64,000 nucleotides of DNA from Aedes albopictus. Taxonomy: Eukaryota; Arthropoda; Insecta; Diptera; Culicidae. Where the stretch lies: NCBI RefSeq assembly GCF_035046485.1, contig NW_026917276.1:42665-106664 (forward strand). The letters run 5' to 3'. The notes below the pieces were generated by a model. That model had not been told where the DNA came from. It made no database searches and was given only the letters and a program-made list of their open reading frames with translations. Position numbers and translations under genes: made by a program. This document shows, in pieces, positions 40,764 through 52,233 of this stretch. How positions within the stretch are numbered: the first letter of the stretch is position 1; each line of letters opens with the position of its first letter.

Positions 40764-41478
40764 AATTTGATTGGCCTGAAGGGGATCGAAAATTCATTGT
40801 TCCATTTGTCGACTCAGTCACCTTGTTCCTATCCCGAAACACCTGTTTCCGGCCATGGACCTCAAATACTGACGATTCGCGAACATTTGGCGTTGGTTCC
40901 TTCAAATCCTTCAACTGTTGCTCTGTCCCTTCAATGCATGCGGCGATTTCCTCGATCTCCGCAAGCTTACGATCTTTCTTCAAAATACTCCGCCTCAATT
41001 CTTCCGAACGACAATTCTCCACAATAATGTCGATTAAATAGATTTCCCTCAAAACATCACCCACATCTGTATTGTATTTCTCAAACCCGCAATTTGCAGC
41101 TTGCTGGCGAAGCCGAATCAAAAAGTGTGAAAACTTTTCCCCTGCTTCCTGCTTCAATTGACGGAGCTTTCTTCTTTCGATCACATCCTGTTTTCCTGGA
41201 TGGAAGTACGCATCCAAAACAGCGATAGCCAAATCGTAGAATTTTGGCTCCAGCGCCACAATAGGGAATTTATCGTGATCTGGCAAGCTTCGAAATACCC
41301 TTTGAAGCTCTACCCCGCCCAAATGGAGCAGTTTAGCTTTCATGATACGTTGTTCTGTAATGGAGTATGCATCGAAATAACATTCCAATGATCCTTTCCA
41401 CGACTCCCATTCACGAGACAGCTTCTGCTTCTCCATTGATTCGCATCTGAAAGGTGGTATCGGCCTTGTTTCCTCCAT
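40764..41478 (-). CDS. gypsy gag (N-terminal part of gag-pol)
   Basis: About 238 codons from ATG 41478: WESWKGSLECYFDAYSITEQ, AKLLHLGGVELQRVFRSLP, LDAYFHPGKQDVIERRKLRQ, EKFSHFLIRLRQQAANCGF. This is the retrotransposon gag fold of the K02A2.6-like gypsy group, which assembles the virus-like particle. The ATG is preceded immediately by GCTTTACAG, a good splice acceptor. Gag and pol share one frame here with no frameshift site; the whole joined frame is about 1,357 codons. Confidence 0.9.
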
Positions 41479-41692
41479 CTGTAAAGCATTTTTATTGATA
41501 TATTGCCCATATTCTTCGTTCCTGATTCTAATAGTGCATTTCAGTTGTCGGGAAGAGCATGTACATAAATAAATTTAATAGAAGTTCTCTAAATGTTGTA
41601 ACAAATAAGCCATATAATAGCCGAGATAATAGCCAATGAAATAAAACTATTTGTTGCTACAATTTTGAATGATAATAGTATTAACATGTGTT

Positions 41693-41707
41693 ATTTTATT
41701 ATTATTA

Positions 41708-41769
<62 letters not shown>
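41693..41769 (+). repeat. (ATT)n microsatellite
   Basis: About 77 bp of near-perfect ATT repeats. Downstream, TTTTTTCCGTG|TA at about 41847 looks like the right end of another CACG-ended element whose left end I could not place. Confidence 0.9.
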
Positions 41770-41904
41770 TAAACTCATGCTTCAAAATATTTGAATAAAT
41801 ACAAAATTTATTCACTTACCTTTGATGGCACCTTTGTTTATATTTTTTTCCGTGTATCAGCTGGTAATAACAGATTTAAGCTAGAAATACAAATTTAAAA
41901 CATA

Positions 41905-42215
41905 TTCATTCGCTCCTTCGTACGCTACTGGTACAAAATCATCATACAGATTTTCGCCATGTTAATCCACACCTCCCTCGACGCTTCTGGTCCAAGGGAT
42001 AAAACTTCATGCATTTAAAATAATTACAATTTATTTCCAAACCTCGTTTGAGCACCGTTTGTAAAAACAAACTAAACACTTTTCCATAACATTTATCCTC
42101 ACCTCCCCCGACGCTACTGGTCCGAAGGATATTACATTTGCCAACAACCTTTAAAACTTTTCCCATCTTACCCATCCTCACCTCCATTGACGCTACTGGT
42201 CAAAAGGATACAAAC
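41905..42215 (+). repeat. GACGCTACTGGTC dispersed motif array
   Basis: Four units near 41912, 41967, 42104 and 42180 share CACCTCCNYYGACGCTWCTG and GTCCRAAGGATA, spaced 55-140 bp. They lie in the gypsy leader. Confidence 0.55.
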
Positions 42216-43473
42216 TCAATAAAACTTGTCGTCTTTACTTCAACACTTTCCTCCTGTTCAAGCTTACCGCATCAATCTATTATACATATTTTTTTACAGT
42301 CCATCAAAAGTTTATTTGAACATCTCTACATACCTTTCTACATCATTGCCGGCAGAAGGCAAGAATGCACCGCCCGTCCCAACCGTCGTCATCTCGGTTA
42401 TTGTATCCATTCACATTTTTAATTTTCTCTGCTTTTTTTTCACACTATCGTAATACACACCCAGAACATGCGAGCCCCATCATTCAACGCAATCAACACG
42501 GCTTCCCTCCACTGTATGTAGCACGTCCACCACAATAGCGCCAGTCACACGGTGCATATATTGATCAATAGTTGGCCGTTTTATGGATGCATTGAATGTA
42601 TAATATTGTTCAAAAATAGATTGACATCAATCATTCAACTTTTCCTCTATCTTCCGTTTGATCAACCACACAGCAATATTTCCCCTCCATAGCGCATTTT
42701 TCTTCAATTTTCTCTACAATATTTCCCCACCTTCAAAATTGTTACATCAATCCTCTCGAAGATTGTTCAAACCATGGGTCAAATTATTCCATGGATCAAT
42801 TGATTGGTTCAATATTTCCCCTCCAGATCAATCTATCATTCTTTCAATGCAGCAGCGCGTGAACGAGAGCATCATCATTGCAGAGCATTCTGCCGTGTTG
42901 CCGTATTTTTTAAAATTTAAATAAACAGCTATTGAAATATATTATACAAAAAAAACTGAATTCAGATGTAATAAATCATCGAACAAAAAAAAACAATTTA
43001 TGCAGAAGTAATGTAGTAAATTTATGCAAAGTTTATGTAAATAATTTATGCAGAGGTAAATGTAATGAACCCAACTATTTCAATGCATTAGTGATAATAA
43101 ACAGTTCACAACATTTTTTGTGTAATCTTCTAACTCGGTTCGTGTCCCACCGAACTTTGCTAAAAAATACTGGTGCACTGGCGGTCTCTAACACCAGTTA
43201 ATTAATAATTTGCACATTATGGTGGTAACATGCTTAGCTGCGTTACCTATAAATTAGAAATACCCCCTTCTGACAAATAACACCCTTCAGTAGTTATTTT
43301 GTGTAATGTCGAAATATAAAGGTAATTCAGCAAGACGGCACTGAAGGTGTTTCGAGTCCCATCCCATGGGCTGTCCAAAAACTTTTCGTAATAAAAAATA
43401 TTTAAAATGTTTGATTATGTAAAAATGGTTAGAAGAAGAATTAATATGAATAGAAAATTCATTAAAAAAAACA
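42216..43473. other. Gypsy leader, unassigned part
   Basis: No gene recognised. AATATTTCCCCTCC at about 42810 has its inverse GGAGGGGAAATATT near 46132, so much of 42830-46130 may be one or more insertions. Confidence 0.35.
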
Positions 43474-43475
43474 TA

Positions 43476-44447
43476 GGGGTAGGCGGGGCAATATGGACAC
43501 CCGGGGCAGAATGGACACCCTCAATATTTTGAAATATGCGAACTTTTTTGAACTTTTAATGAATGGAGAATATAGTCCATTTGTCTAAAACGTAGTTTCA
43601 GGAAAGAAACATTCAAAATTTAAATTATACTTGATTTTACACGAAAAAGTTGCGACGTCCATTTTTTGTGCATGGAAATTATAATTTTCACACCATCTAA
43701 AATAAGATTTAGTGATTAATTTATTGCAGATCGATAAAAACCTGATATTTCTAGAACACATGCAAGTAGTTTTGCTGTATCTACATGCTTAACATGTTTA
43801 TATTTTCTTCTTTATTATATCAAAAATCAAGTTTGGAAATATCTTCTGCTGCCGGGGCAAAATGGACACTTACCTTTTTGAAAGAAGCGGCAAGGGAAAA
43901 ATATAACCTAAATCACAAACCAACCAAATTCTTCGATTTCAGTATATTTTCGGTTAAATGTTCACTACAGTAGACATAGGGTGAAACAAATTGGTCAAAA
44001 AACGACAGCAGTGGAAAATAGTTGTTCTAGGCACAGCTATACATGCCGACAAAAACGAAGTTTTATCCAAACCGCCTGAATTTAAATTAACTGAACAAAA
44101 ATGCACTACTTCGGCGTATTAATTATTCATCCATAATAATTGTTTTGTAATGAAATGACTTTATAGGTGTAAATAATGTACGAAATTCGTAAAAGCCTCA
44201 TGGTGTCCATATTGCCCCATGGGGGTGTCCATTCTGTCCCGTATGCTTGAAGACGGTCATGAAAAACTAACATTTTTCATAACAGTTTTTGAAGTGGATA
44301 AATCATTTTTCTTCGTGAGCATTCTTATGCAATAGATGCTAAATAGACTTTAAAAGGATACATGCATAAAAAAACTAAACTTTTTTGACATCTTGCTAGG
44401 CAAAGTTGGCAAAAACCTTAGGGTGTCCATATTGCCCCGCCTACCCC
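43476..44447 (+). mobile_element. GGGTAGGCGGGGCAATATGG TIR element, copy 2, TA-flanked
   Basis: 972 bp with termini GGGGTAGGCGGGGCAATATG, flanked by TA (43474-43475, 44448-44449). It aligns to 13248-15130 throughout but lacks the two insertions there, serving as their empty-site control. Confidence 0.88.
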
Positions 44448-44449
44448 TA

Positions 44450-46740
44450 AATAAAAATGTGACAAAAATGCATTGTATACATTATCTTCCGCATTATTGG
44501 CTTTGGGATTGGTAGGACTGAAAATCAACCGCACACCCACCGACGACGCATTGATTCAATAAAAGGCTTTGCTTTGCTAGCTGTGCACGTATGATAAGCA
44601 TGCACGGATACTTGTTTTTTTTTTTCTCTCTTTATGCATTAACAGTTACTTCTCTCATACTGCCGGGAGATTTTCTCTCTGCTCGAGCCTCGGCTTGATC
44701 TATCTCTCTGGAAAGGGGTAATGTCGAAGATATTGGATTGATACTTGGTTTGATCCTCGTGATTTCATCAATAATCCTTGAGAAAGAAATAATTGATGGA
44801 ATGGTGGAATAAAGGAAACAAGAAAGCGCTGCCAAATAAACATTTTCAAGCACAAGTTGCGCATCGTAAATTTTCATTAGATTATTTAGGAATAATGTTT
44901 AATATTTAATATTGGTTCATTATGTTTTATATCACATCTTTAATTTCCACTAACTTATATGCGATTTTCTAGTGCCTTTAGTATAAAATGTTAGAAAACT
45001 CAGTATATTTTCGAAAGCTTTGTTCTTTTCGTCATGGGGTGTTATCTAAAGTCTGATAAACTGAAAGTTGGCGTCACATATTTGCCAATCAAACTGTTTA
45101 CAACTAAGTTTCAAGATATTTGGACGACAAAAAACTCTTATGGCAAAGAGAGAAGCACTTCCAATAATACACAAAGTCACTCTCAAGGCATATAATTTTA
45201 TCATAGTTCAGTAATCAATCTAGCTATAGATAAACCTGTTAATAACGGATAAAGCAAACATTTTCAATTATAGCCGAAACAAACAAATCAATATGGCAAT
45301 AACCTCTTATCAGCCTTTGTTTTCCAAACCTCTACTGCTTTACATATTTACTATGACATTAGCAAAAATCAAAACTTGTTCGAACCTGACTATTATTTAT
45401 TTATTTATTTATTTTTAACTTTAAATTTTGTAAGAGGGAAAAGCCCCTTTGAGTGATTTCCAAATTTACATGTTGAAGTTCGAACCTAACTGTTAATGCT
45501 TATTGTTTAAGCTCCATTTTGTATGAAGTATTTTGGTTCACCGGTAGAAGTTCATAACTTGTGTTAGAAATTAAAAAACATCAACCTTCTCAAGAAATTA
45601 GGAAAAATAGCATGATGAATTAGTAGAATTAGTAAATAGATCCACTATTTACCAATTCATCATACTTATCCGAGAGATTGGGTTCAATAAATAAGAGTTT
45701 ATGAATGCTTACAAAAAATCGAATATGACGTGGTAAATAACCAAAATTATCAAAACATTATTTTTTCATAATCATTAATGGAATTGAATAAGCAAGTGAA
45801 ATATCGAAATTTGCACTTTTATAATGATCAAGTCTTTATTTTATTTACAATGCAAAAACGTGACACTTTATTTATTTCTAAAAATTTGCTTCCAAAGCAT
45901 TCCATAAAATTCAATTGAGCTGGCCACCATGAACGCCGTAAACCACGCGCTGAATGTTAGTGAATTGCTATCTCTTCCTCACTGATGAAATGGTCTTCGC
46001 TCAATCTGCTGACTCTTTTACCCTGCTGGATTGATCAAATAAAACAACTCAAGGGGAAAGTTTGACGGACTTGGATGATCTTGATGGTTTGGTCAAACTG
46101 GATGATAGCGGTGGTTGGATCAATCTTTCGGAGGGGAAATATTGAGGATATGATCACCAGCCTCAATCCTCGCTTTTGCAGGTTGGTCAGTATTTACATC
46201 AAGATTCAACATTATCATCCATGTTTTCCTCAATAAAAATGCATGCAATACATTCGGCAATATTTCCATCAAATTGTGTTTCTTGATGAAGTTGAAGGAA
46301 AGATTGAACCTCTTGGTTGAATCAACTTATTGATAAGTGTAAATGGCACTAATGACAAAGGCACTATCAGTAAAAATCATTCAATGATGGAAGAACTGCT
46401 CGCTTTCCGTCTCACACCACCACACACTGCCGTTTTGTTTGCCGGTTTACACACACAACGACCCCCTTCCTCCACCTCGAGCTTCACGTAGTGCTTACCC
46501 CGTCCATACATGAAAATGAGCATGAAAAAAAATCCCCTTTTCCACAATCAATATAAATCATCGCCGGTTGCACATCAATAATTCACAAATTCCAAACTTT
46601 TTTTTTTCTATCACTTGTACAGCTCTTCGACCGATAAATTGAAATGCACTTCCAGGCCATTATATTCGGCCATTTTGAAAAAGAAATCACCTTTTTTTTT
46701 TCTTTGCAACCAATTTCAGGTTTCAATCGGAATCTTTTCA
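44450..46740. other. Gypsy leader, unassigned AT-rich part
   Basis: No gene supported. It includes a TTTA-rich short repeat (about 45388-45418) and GA/TC-rich text near 44630-44720. Nothing else recognised. Confidence 0.35.
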
Positions 46741-46755
46741 CGCTTACCTTGCTTT

Positions 46756-46768
46756 ATCCTCGTCGCCA
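46756..46768 (-). promoter_or_regulatory. Primer-binding site, tRNA-Ser type
   Basis: Minus-strand TGGCGACGAGGAT begins 3 nt after the 5' LTR. Its complement ATCCTCGTCGCCA fits the 3' end of insect tRNA-Ser(GCT), whose acceptor strand ends CCTCGTCG plus CCA. Confidence 0.85.
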
Positions 46769-46771
46769 GGT

Positions 46772-47250
46772 TGTTGAGTTATCGCAAGAGTTATCGGAAG
46801 AAGCTTCACTCAATATTAAATAATATTATTCCAAAAGATTCGGTAAACCAAAACTACATTTATTTGCACATCGATTTTCACTCACACCGCGCGTTGTGAA
46901 CACGTCCGCACTATCGCTCGTCACACAGCCATCCCTCTCGACTCACTACCTAATAATCTTCTTCCGTTCCGGTGTTGCCAGCATGTAGATATTATGCGTT
47001 GCGCGAAAATTTGTACGCGCAAGCGCCCATACATCTCCGCCTGTAAGAAAAATCATTTCGGTGTTTTCGGCGCAGTATTCCTTGGCCAATTCGCGCACTT
47101 ATTGTAGAAGACACCATAAGGATTAAACATACCAGCGGAGGTCTATTAGCGATTTTGCACTCTTTTCGCTCTCTATTTTCTTGCAACGGGTAATATCTTT
47201 TAACATCATAGACTGGCAGATCGATCTAGTTCAAGGGGTAAGACCCTACA
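46772..47250 (-). repeat. 5' LTR of the gypsy element (with MITE)
   Basis: Without the MITE at 46992-47193 and its duplicated TA it is 275 bp and identical to the other LTR. Confidence 0.93.
46992..47193. mobile_element. TTAYSCGTTGC MITE in the LTR, 202 bp
   Basis: Termini TTATGCGTTGCGCGAAAAT and, inverted, TTACCCGTTGCAAGAAAAT; TA on both sides (46990-46991, 47194-47195). The other LTR gives the empty site. Confidence 0.88.
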
Positions 47251-47384
47251 ACACGCACGAGCGTTCAATTTTCTTGCAACCACCTCTCTCAGCGCGGTTG
47301 TCAAACACGCCGTCGCGACGCTGTTCGGAAATGGTAAACATGATCAATCCACCATTATTCCGATTTTGTTCTCGTGTTCAAAGT

Positions 47385-47640
47385 TTATTATTTTCCATTC
47401 GCGATGGAAATTTTGATATGGATAGTTGTTACAAAATTAGCTAAAAAAAGGCTCAAAACAATGTTTATCCTTCTCCTCGCTTTCCAACGACTTGGCAGCG
47501 GCAAATGGAGATATCGTGACAACAGTTTTGATTACATCCGCAGCACCTAGATAACAATACTCTTCAATCAATCACACAGGCTCAACAAGGTTTAACATAA
47601 CCTCCATCTTCAATGTTTGGCTCCCGATGAGAGAGCATCT
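47385..47640 (-). repeat. Direct repeat with gene-like frame, right copy
   Basis: Pairs with 34965-35250. The minus-strand frame again gives IEEYCYLGAADVIKTVVTIS, PFAAAKSLESEEKDKHCF. Confidence 0.55.
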
Positions 47641-47832
47641 TGAGTCAGTCCGCGACACTCAGGTTTTGACCATCGTTCAATGCAAGGATCATATACAAAT
47701 AAACAGCTGAGATAAATATTAACGAAAGAGAGGGAAACCAAAGAGAGCCTCTCTTCTGCAGATAGGACCTTTAGACATGTTTGGCCTGATTTATTGGGTC
47801 AGTCCGCGACACTCAGATTCGCTCGCTCTTGA

Positions 47833-48933
47833 GAGCATCGCCACGGGAGTCCTCATCGCTATCCCTATTATACCACTCCTTTTCGGGTGCTATTTTAGGA
47901 TAGCACCCCACCTTCCCACCAGTGGGTTCTATTTTGAGTTTAGGGACTTCAAAAACATATTGATTTTCCACCGTGCGTTGCTAAAAGTGGTCCTCATTTT
48001 GTATCGGATGTAGTACAAACTGAAACAAATTAAAAATGCCCAAACTTTTCATGAATCCTGCATAAAATCACAAAGGCATAAAGGGTCACAGACAAGCACA
48101 CGTAACACTTCTAACATTTCGTCACAGACAAGCAGACGTCTCTGGTCTCCCTCTAGTCATCTCTTATCGTTTTATTTTTTAAAGAAAATTTAAACCAAAT
48201 ATTTTGTAGTTTGCAAATTGCTCGCAGACGGCGCTCACATAATTTTTGCTCCTGTTTCACGTTCGCTCACTACCGGCACCTACTGAGCGTTTTGTGAAGT
48301 AGCGTGTTTGGCATTGGGGATTATGTTTACATGACGATGATTTTAATAGCAATTTCTTTCAAGTGATACGTTTGCTATTCAAAATCATAGTCGCGGAAAC
48401 ATATTCTCCCAATCTAAAAGGACTGAGTTTGGCTAATAGAGTGGCCAATCATAAACTAGGTGACAATATTGAGCGAATGTAAAACTTGAACAAAAACGCT
48501 GCGAGCGCCACAGATGGGCAGTTGGCCACCTATTAAATTTTTAAATGAACCGTTGAACCGGTGTACGTGGGAATTATTAGTGTTGCATCTGTTTGTTTGT
48601 GATAGGGTTCTGGAAAACATCTAATCACGTAAGACAAAATGCATCAATATTCACCTCTTGCTTTATTGATCCACTGCTGTTCATTTTCAACACCACTGCT
48701 CATCTCACTTCACCGCAAAATGTAAATAAAGAAAGTGACGTCACACAAGCCATCGCAATAGCAACTCAGCGCAAGATTTGAGTGGGTCCCCAAATGTGGA
48801 AACCCATCGCTAATCCCATGTCGCGTCCTTATTTTTCATTCCCATTTAGATACCACCGGTGTGAACATGGGTTCCTATTCAGGGCCCGGAAATAGGGATA
48901 GGGACCCAGATAGGGACGCCCGTGGCGATGCTC
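47833..48933 (+). mobile_element. GAGCATCGCCACGGG PIF/Harbinger-like element, copy 1
   Basis: 1101 bp, inverted termini GAGCATCGCCACGGGMGTCC, TSD TGA (47830-47832, 48934-48936). A TNA 3-bp target fits PIF/Harbinger. No transposase or Myb-like gene is visible. Second copy at 50990-53036. Confidence 0.85.
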
Positions 48934-49423
48934 TGAGAATGATTTCAGTAAATCAGGCCGAACATTTCAAATAGTCCTAACTGACATTTAATACAATCGG
49001 AGAAAATGCGATTCGAAAGTAGTAATGATAAACTTAAATTCCAATTAAAACCAAGATGTTTTATGTAAACTTGTTTCACTTATAGGGAGGAAAATCTATC
49101 GTAGAGTTCGGAAAAGATGTTTATTTTGTGCTTTTTCTACATTTTTCCATGTTTTCAAATAGATTTTTCACATAGGACCTTATGCATTTACTAATGCAGT
49201 TAGGACCTATCAAATTGGACTGTTTCATACGATCGGTGTCACTTAGGACTTTAGGAAATTGATATTAAAAATGAATTTTATGCACTTAAAAATGTAACAG
49301 AATGATTTTTACGCTTAATATGTATGATAAATCATTCATCAGATGAAGGTATTTGCAGCTTCAGTCTTCAATTTTCTTGGAAAAAATCTTTGGTGTCGGC
49401 TGGGACATGTGCAAGCTTTATAT

Positions 49424-49651
49424 TATACTAGCTGCCCTGGCAAACGTCGTACTGCCTGCCTACTGTGTTTTTTGACATGTAGCTCTATAGGGACGTCCTC
49501 CACAAAGTCATCTGTATGGGAGCCCCCGTTCCTGAGACCGGAGAGGTCTCATACCAAGCTAAGAACCTTTCACACCGATCGATTCGGTAGTTTCTGAATG
49601 CATAGCGGTCAAACAGACAGACAAACAGAAATTCATTTTTATATATATAGA
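49424..49651 (+). repeat. CTAGCTGNCCYGGCAAACKTCGT dispersed repeat
   Basis: TATACTAGCTGCCCTGGCAA at the start, CGGTAGTTTCTGA, AACAGACAGACAAACAGA and TATATATATAGAC at the end match a repeat type that is widespread in invertebrate genomes. Its class is not known to me. Confidence 0.5.
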
Positions 49652-50223
49652 CGGAACAAGATAAAAAGTCAAGAAAAGCTTACAGATAGCTAATAATTAC
49701 CAACCAACAGAAGTAATTATTTAGAAATATTTCTATTCGCAGATAGTTTCTGATATTTTCTCAGCTTTTAGTTAAGGAACTAAAATGTCAACGATATATC
49801 CATCAAATAGATCTTGGATCGCTCGGTAATCAAGACAGGAAATCCACAGTATGAGGCTCTTACAGTACCACTTACAGTAGGTACTGATGAGGTTCATATC
49901 CGGCGGCTGATGGGATGCACATATTCCATCATATTCCTTCCTATTCGTTACGATTTTTCGATCCCAGATCCATCTTACACCTTATGTTACTTTACCAGGT
50001 ATAAGATCCCAAAGCCCACATCGACAAGCGTAAACATATGCAATTTGCCTTGATTAAGACAATCAAGACAATCAAAAGATCAATGCATCAAAACTACTTA
50101 CACCATTCATTCTAGTGAATATTCTTTAATTGCTGCTGATAAGATTTCATGATAAATACTGGAATCTTGCATTGATCGCAGAGCCGATTTAACTTTTGTC
50201 TTTGTAAAAACATTGTATTGTAA

Positions 50224-50424
50224 TCACTGGTCACTAGCGTTAACGACGGGTTTTCGTCCACATTGAAGCTTCGACCGATTGCTGCTCAGTGGTTGCATTG
50301 GTGCCGTTTGTCTGTGTTCCACATCAGAATAAGAACCGGAATCGTGACATAGCTTGACTGTGGCGTAGTGCATCTTGCGATACCGTTGGTATATCTTGGA
50401 CATATCCCTATCCGCATTCATCAC
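50224..50424 (-). pseudogene. Exon-like frame of unknown protein
   Basis: Encodes MNADRDMSKIYQRYRKMHYA, VKLCHDSGSYSDVEHRQTA and PLSSNRSKLQCGRKPVV, a non-repetitive, coding-like composition within a transposon. No homologue recognised; likely a captured fragment. Confidence 0.3.
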
Positions 50425-51917
50425 AGATGAGATCCCCCGATGGTTGTTCGTTGTTGAACAATCTGTTCCCCGGATGTCATGTAAACTGGAAATAAATTAC
50501 ATTCCACTCAACTGGATCTTGCAAAACTACTCAAATTCTTACCCAAACAATAACAGCACAATGTCGGATTGGTCAAAGAAACCTGCATTAACTCGGTTTT
50601 ATTTTAAAACTTACAAAAATACTGAAAAATCAACTTATTTTCCCTGTTTTACCAAACGTCCAATCTGCGTTTTCTGATTGTTTTGACATTTTGTCAGATT
50701 GGACTGTCAAGCTGCAAAACGTCCAAACCAACAGAGTTGGGCGATATTATCCAGCTTTCCACGCTAGCCATAATGGCGGCTGCTATAAAAAAAATTGACA
50801 GTATTTGTGCCCCATGCTGAACTGAAATTAGGAAACAAAATCTCAGCAATCTTAGAAATCATGAAAAAAGTTTCAGCTGTCAAATGATAAAAAATTCTAC
50901 TGCAATAAATAATTTGAATAGGTTTGTTTAAACATTTTCGTTTTTAATAATTTATTCTTTATTTTAGATAAGGAACTTAAATCTCATAAGAGCATCGCCA
51001 CGGGAGTCCTCATCGCTATCCTTATTATACCACTCCTTGTCGGGTGCTATTTTAGGATAGCACCCCACCTTCCCACCAGTGGTTTCTATTTTGGGTTTGA
51101 GGCCTTGAAAAACATATTGATGCTCCACCGTGCGTTGCTAAACGTGGTCCTTACTTTTTATCGGACGTAGTACTAACTGAAACAAATTAAATATGTCCTT
51201 ATGGCTTTTGATGGATCCTGCATAAAATCACAAAGGCATAAAGGGTCACAGACAAACGCACGCAACACTTCTAACGTTTCGTCACAGACAAGCAGACGTC
51301 TCCAGTGCCAGTCTCCCTCTAGTAATTTCTTATCGTTTTATTTTTTAAAGAATATTTAAATCAAATATTCTGTAGTTTGCAAATTGTTCGCAGACGGCGC
51401 TCACATAATTTTTGCTCCTGTTTGACGTTCGCTCACTACCGGCACCTACTGAGCGTTTTGTGAAATAGCATGTTTGCCATTGGGGATTATGTTTATATGA
51501 CGATGATTTTAATAGCAATTTCTTTCAAGTGATACGTTTGCTATTCAAAATCATAGTCGCGGAAACATATTCACCCAATCTAAAAGGACTGAGTTTGACC
51601 AATGGAGTGGCCAGTCATAAACTAGGTGACAATAGTGAGCGAATGTAAAACTTGAACAAAAACGCTGCGAGCGCCACAGATGGGCAGTTGGCCAACTATT
51701 AAATTTTAGCACAGGTGATCCACTGCTTTGCACTGTTCGTACAAATACAGGATAAGTTAGATCATTTCCATTTTTTCGTCAGATGTTTGTATACGTTTAA
51801 TGAACTATTATGCCAAGTTTGGTGAAAATTTCTCTGCTCGTTTTTGTTCTAGAGCTAAATGATTCAGCAAAAGTCGGTATTTTTCCTATTTTTCCTATTT
51901 TAATTCAAACAATATTT

Positions 51918-51975
51918 AGAGACGAACCAGCTAAGGGCTGAAAGTCTCTCTAATAAAGACAAATCAATCAATCAA
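51918..51975 (+). mobile_element. 58-bp LINE/SINE tail with 12-bp TSD
   Basis: AGAGACGAACCAGC...GAAAGTCTCT followed by an AATCAATCAA tail, flanked by TSD CAAACAATATTT (51906-51917, 51977-51988). This is a complete but extremely 5'-truncated insertion. A relative lies inverted at 59131-59186. Confidence 0.8.
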
Positions 51976-52233
51976 TCAAACAATATTTGAATATTCAATA
52001 TTCCGAAACATGAACATTATTTTCAACGGAAAAAAATACCAGCATGCCCTACAGTATGCATATTAGCACAATCAAATACCGTTTCATGAACAAGTTCTTG
52101 ACAACAAGATCCTTCTTGATCTAACCTGTTCTTTGTTAGCATGTTTGTTTACATCCAAGACATTTGCCATTACTATTAGTGTTTTATGTAAAAATGTCAT
52201 TATTTCATATAATTATAATGTAATCTATTTAGC

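Larger units (their letters stand above)
41479..46747 (-). other. Predicted 5.3-kb leader intron of the gypsy element
   Basis: Donor CAAG|GTAAGC (46747) is 9 nt downstream of the PBS; acceptor GCTTTACAG ends at 41479, one base before the gag ATG. Splicing would fuse the LTR leader to gag. The interval has no element gene but holds an (ATT)n tract, a motif array and the TA-flanked transposon at 43476-44447. This is inferred from splice consensus only. Confidence 0.5.
35483..47250 (-). mobile_element. Ty3/gypsy LTR retrotransposon, recent, heavily invaded
   Basis: 11.8 kb, with 275-bp LTRs (TG...CA) identical by eye apart from a MITE in the right one, TSD ACACG (35478-35482, 47251-47255), tRNA-Ser PBS, polypurine tract and one gag-pol frame. 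PR-RT-RNase H-IN order makes it Ty3/gypsy. No env was found. Identical LTRs imply a young insertion, yet it holds a 324-bp MITE in gag, a 1172-bp CACG element in pol, a MITE in the 5' LTR and a 5.3-kb leader containing another transposon. Confidence 0.93.
35253..47788. mobile_element. CAGGCCAAACAT TIR element (TSD ATTT), split by gypsy
   Basis: Inverted termini CAGGCCAAACATTTCAATAG and CAGGCCAAACATGTCTAAAG, then AGGTCCTATCTGCA and GGCTCTCTTTG on both sides. Flanked by ATTT (35249-35252, 47789-47792). Without the gypsy element it is only about 0.76 kb. The ends resemble those of 48954-53318, so they form one superfamily with AT-rich 4-bp TSDs. Confidence 0.75.

Noticed and set aside
46615..46899. 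Small plus-strand gene over the gypsy LTR
   Set aside because: It overlaps PBS and LTR sequence, is present only because the LTR happens to be open, and has no domain.
35483..47250. An env gene that would make the gypsy element an errantivirus
   Set aside because: No third frame after integrase: the stop at 35780 is followed within about 10 bp by the polypurine tract and LTR, and no env-like frame lies in the leader.
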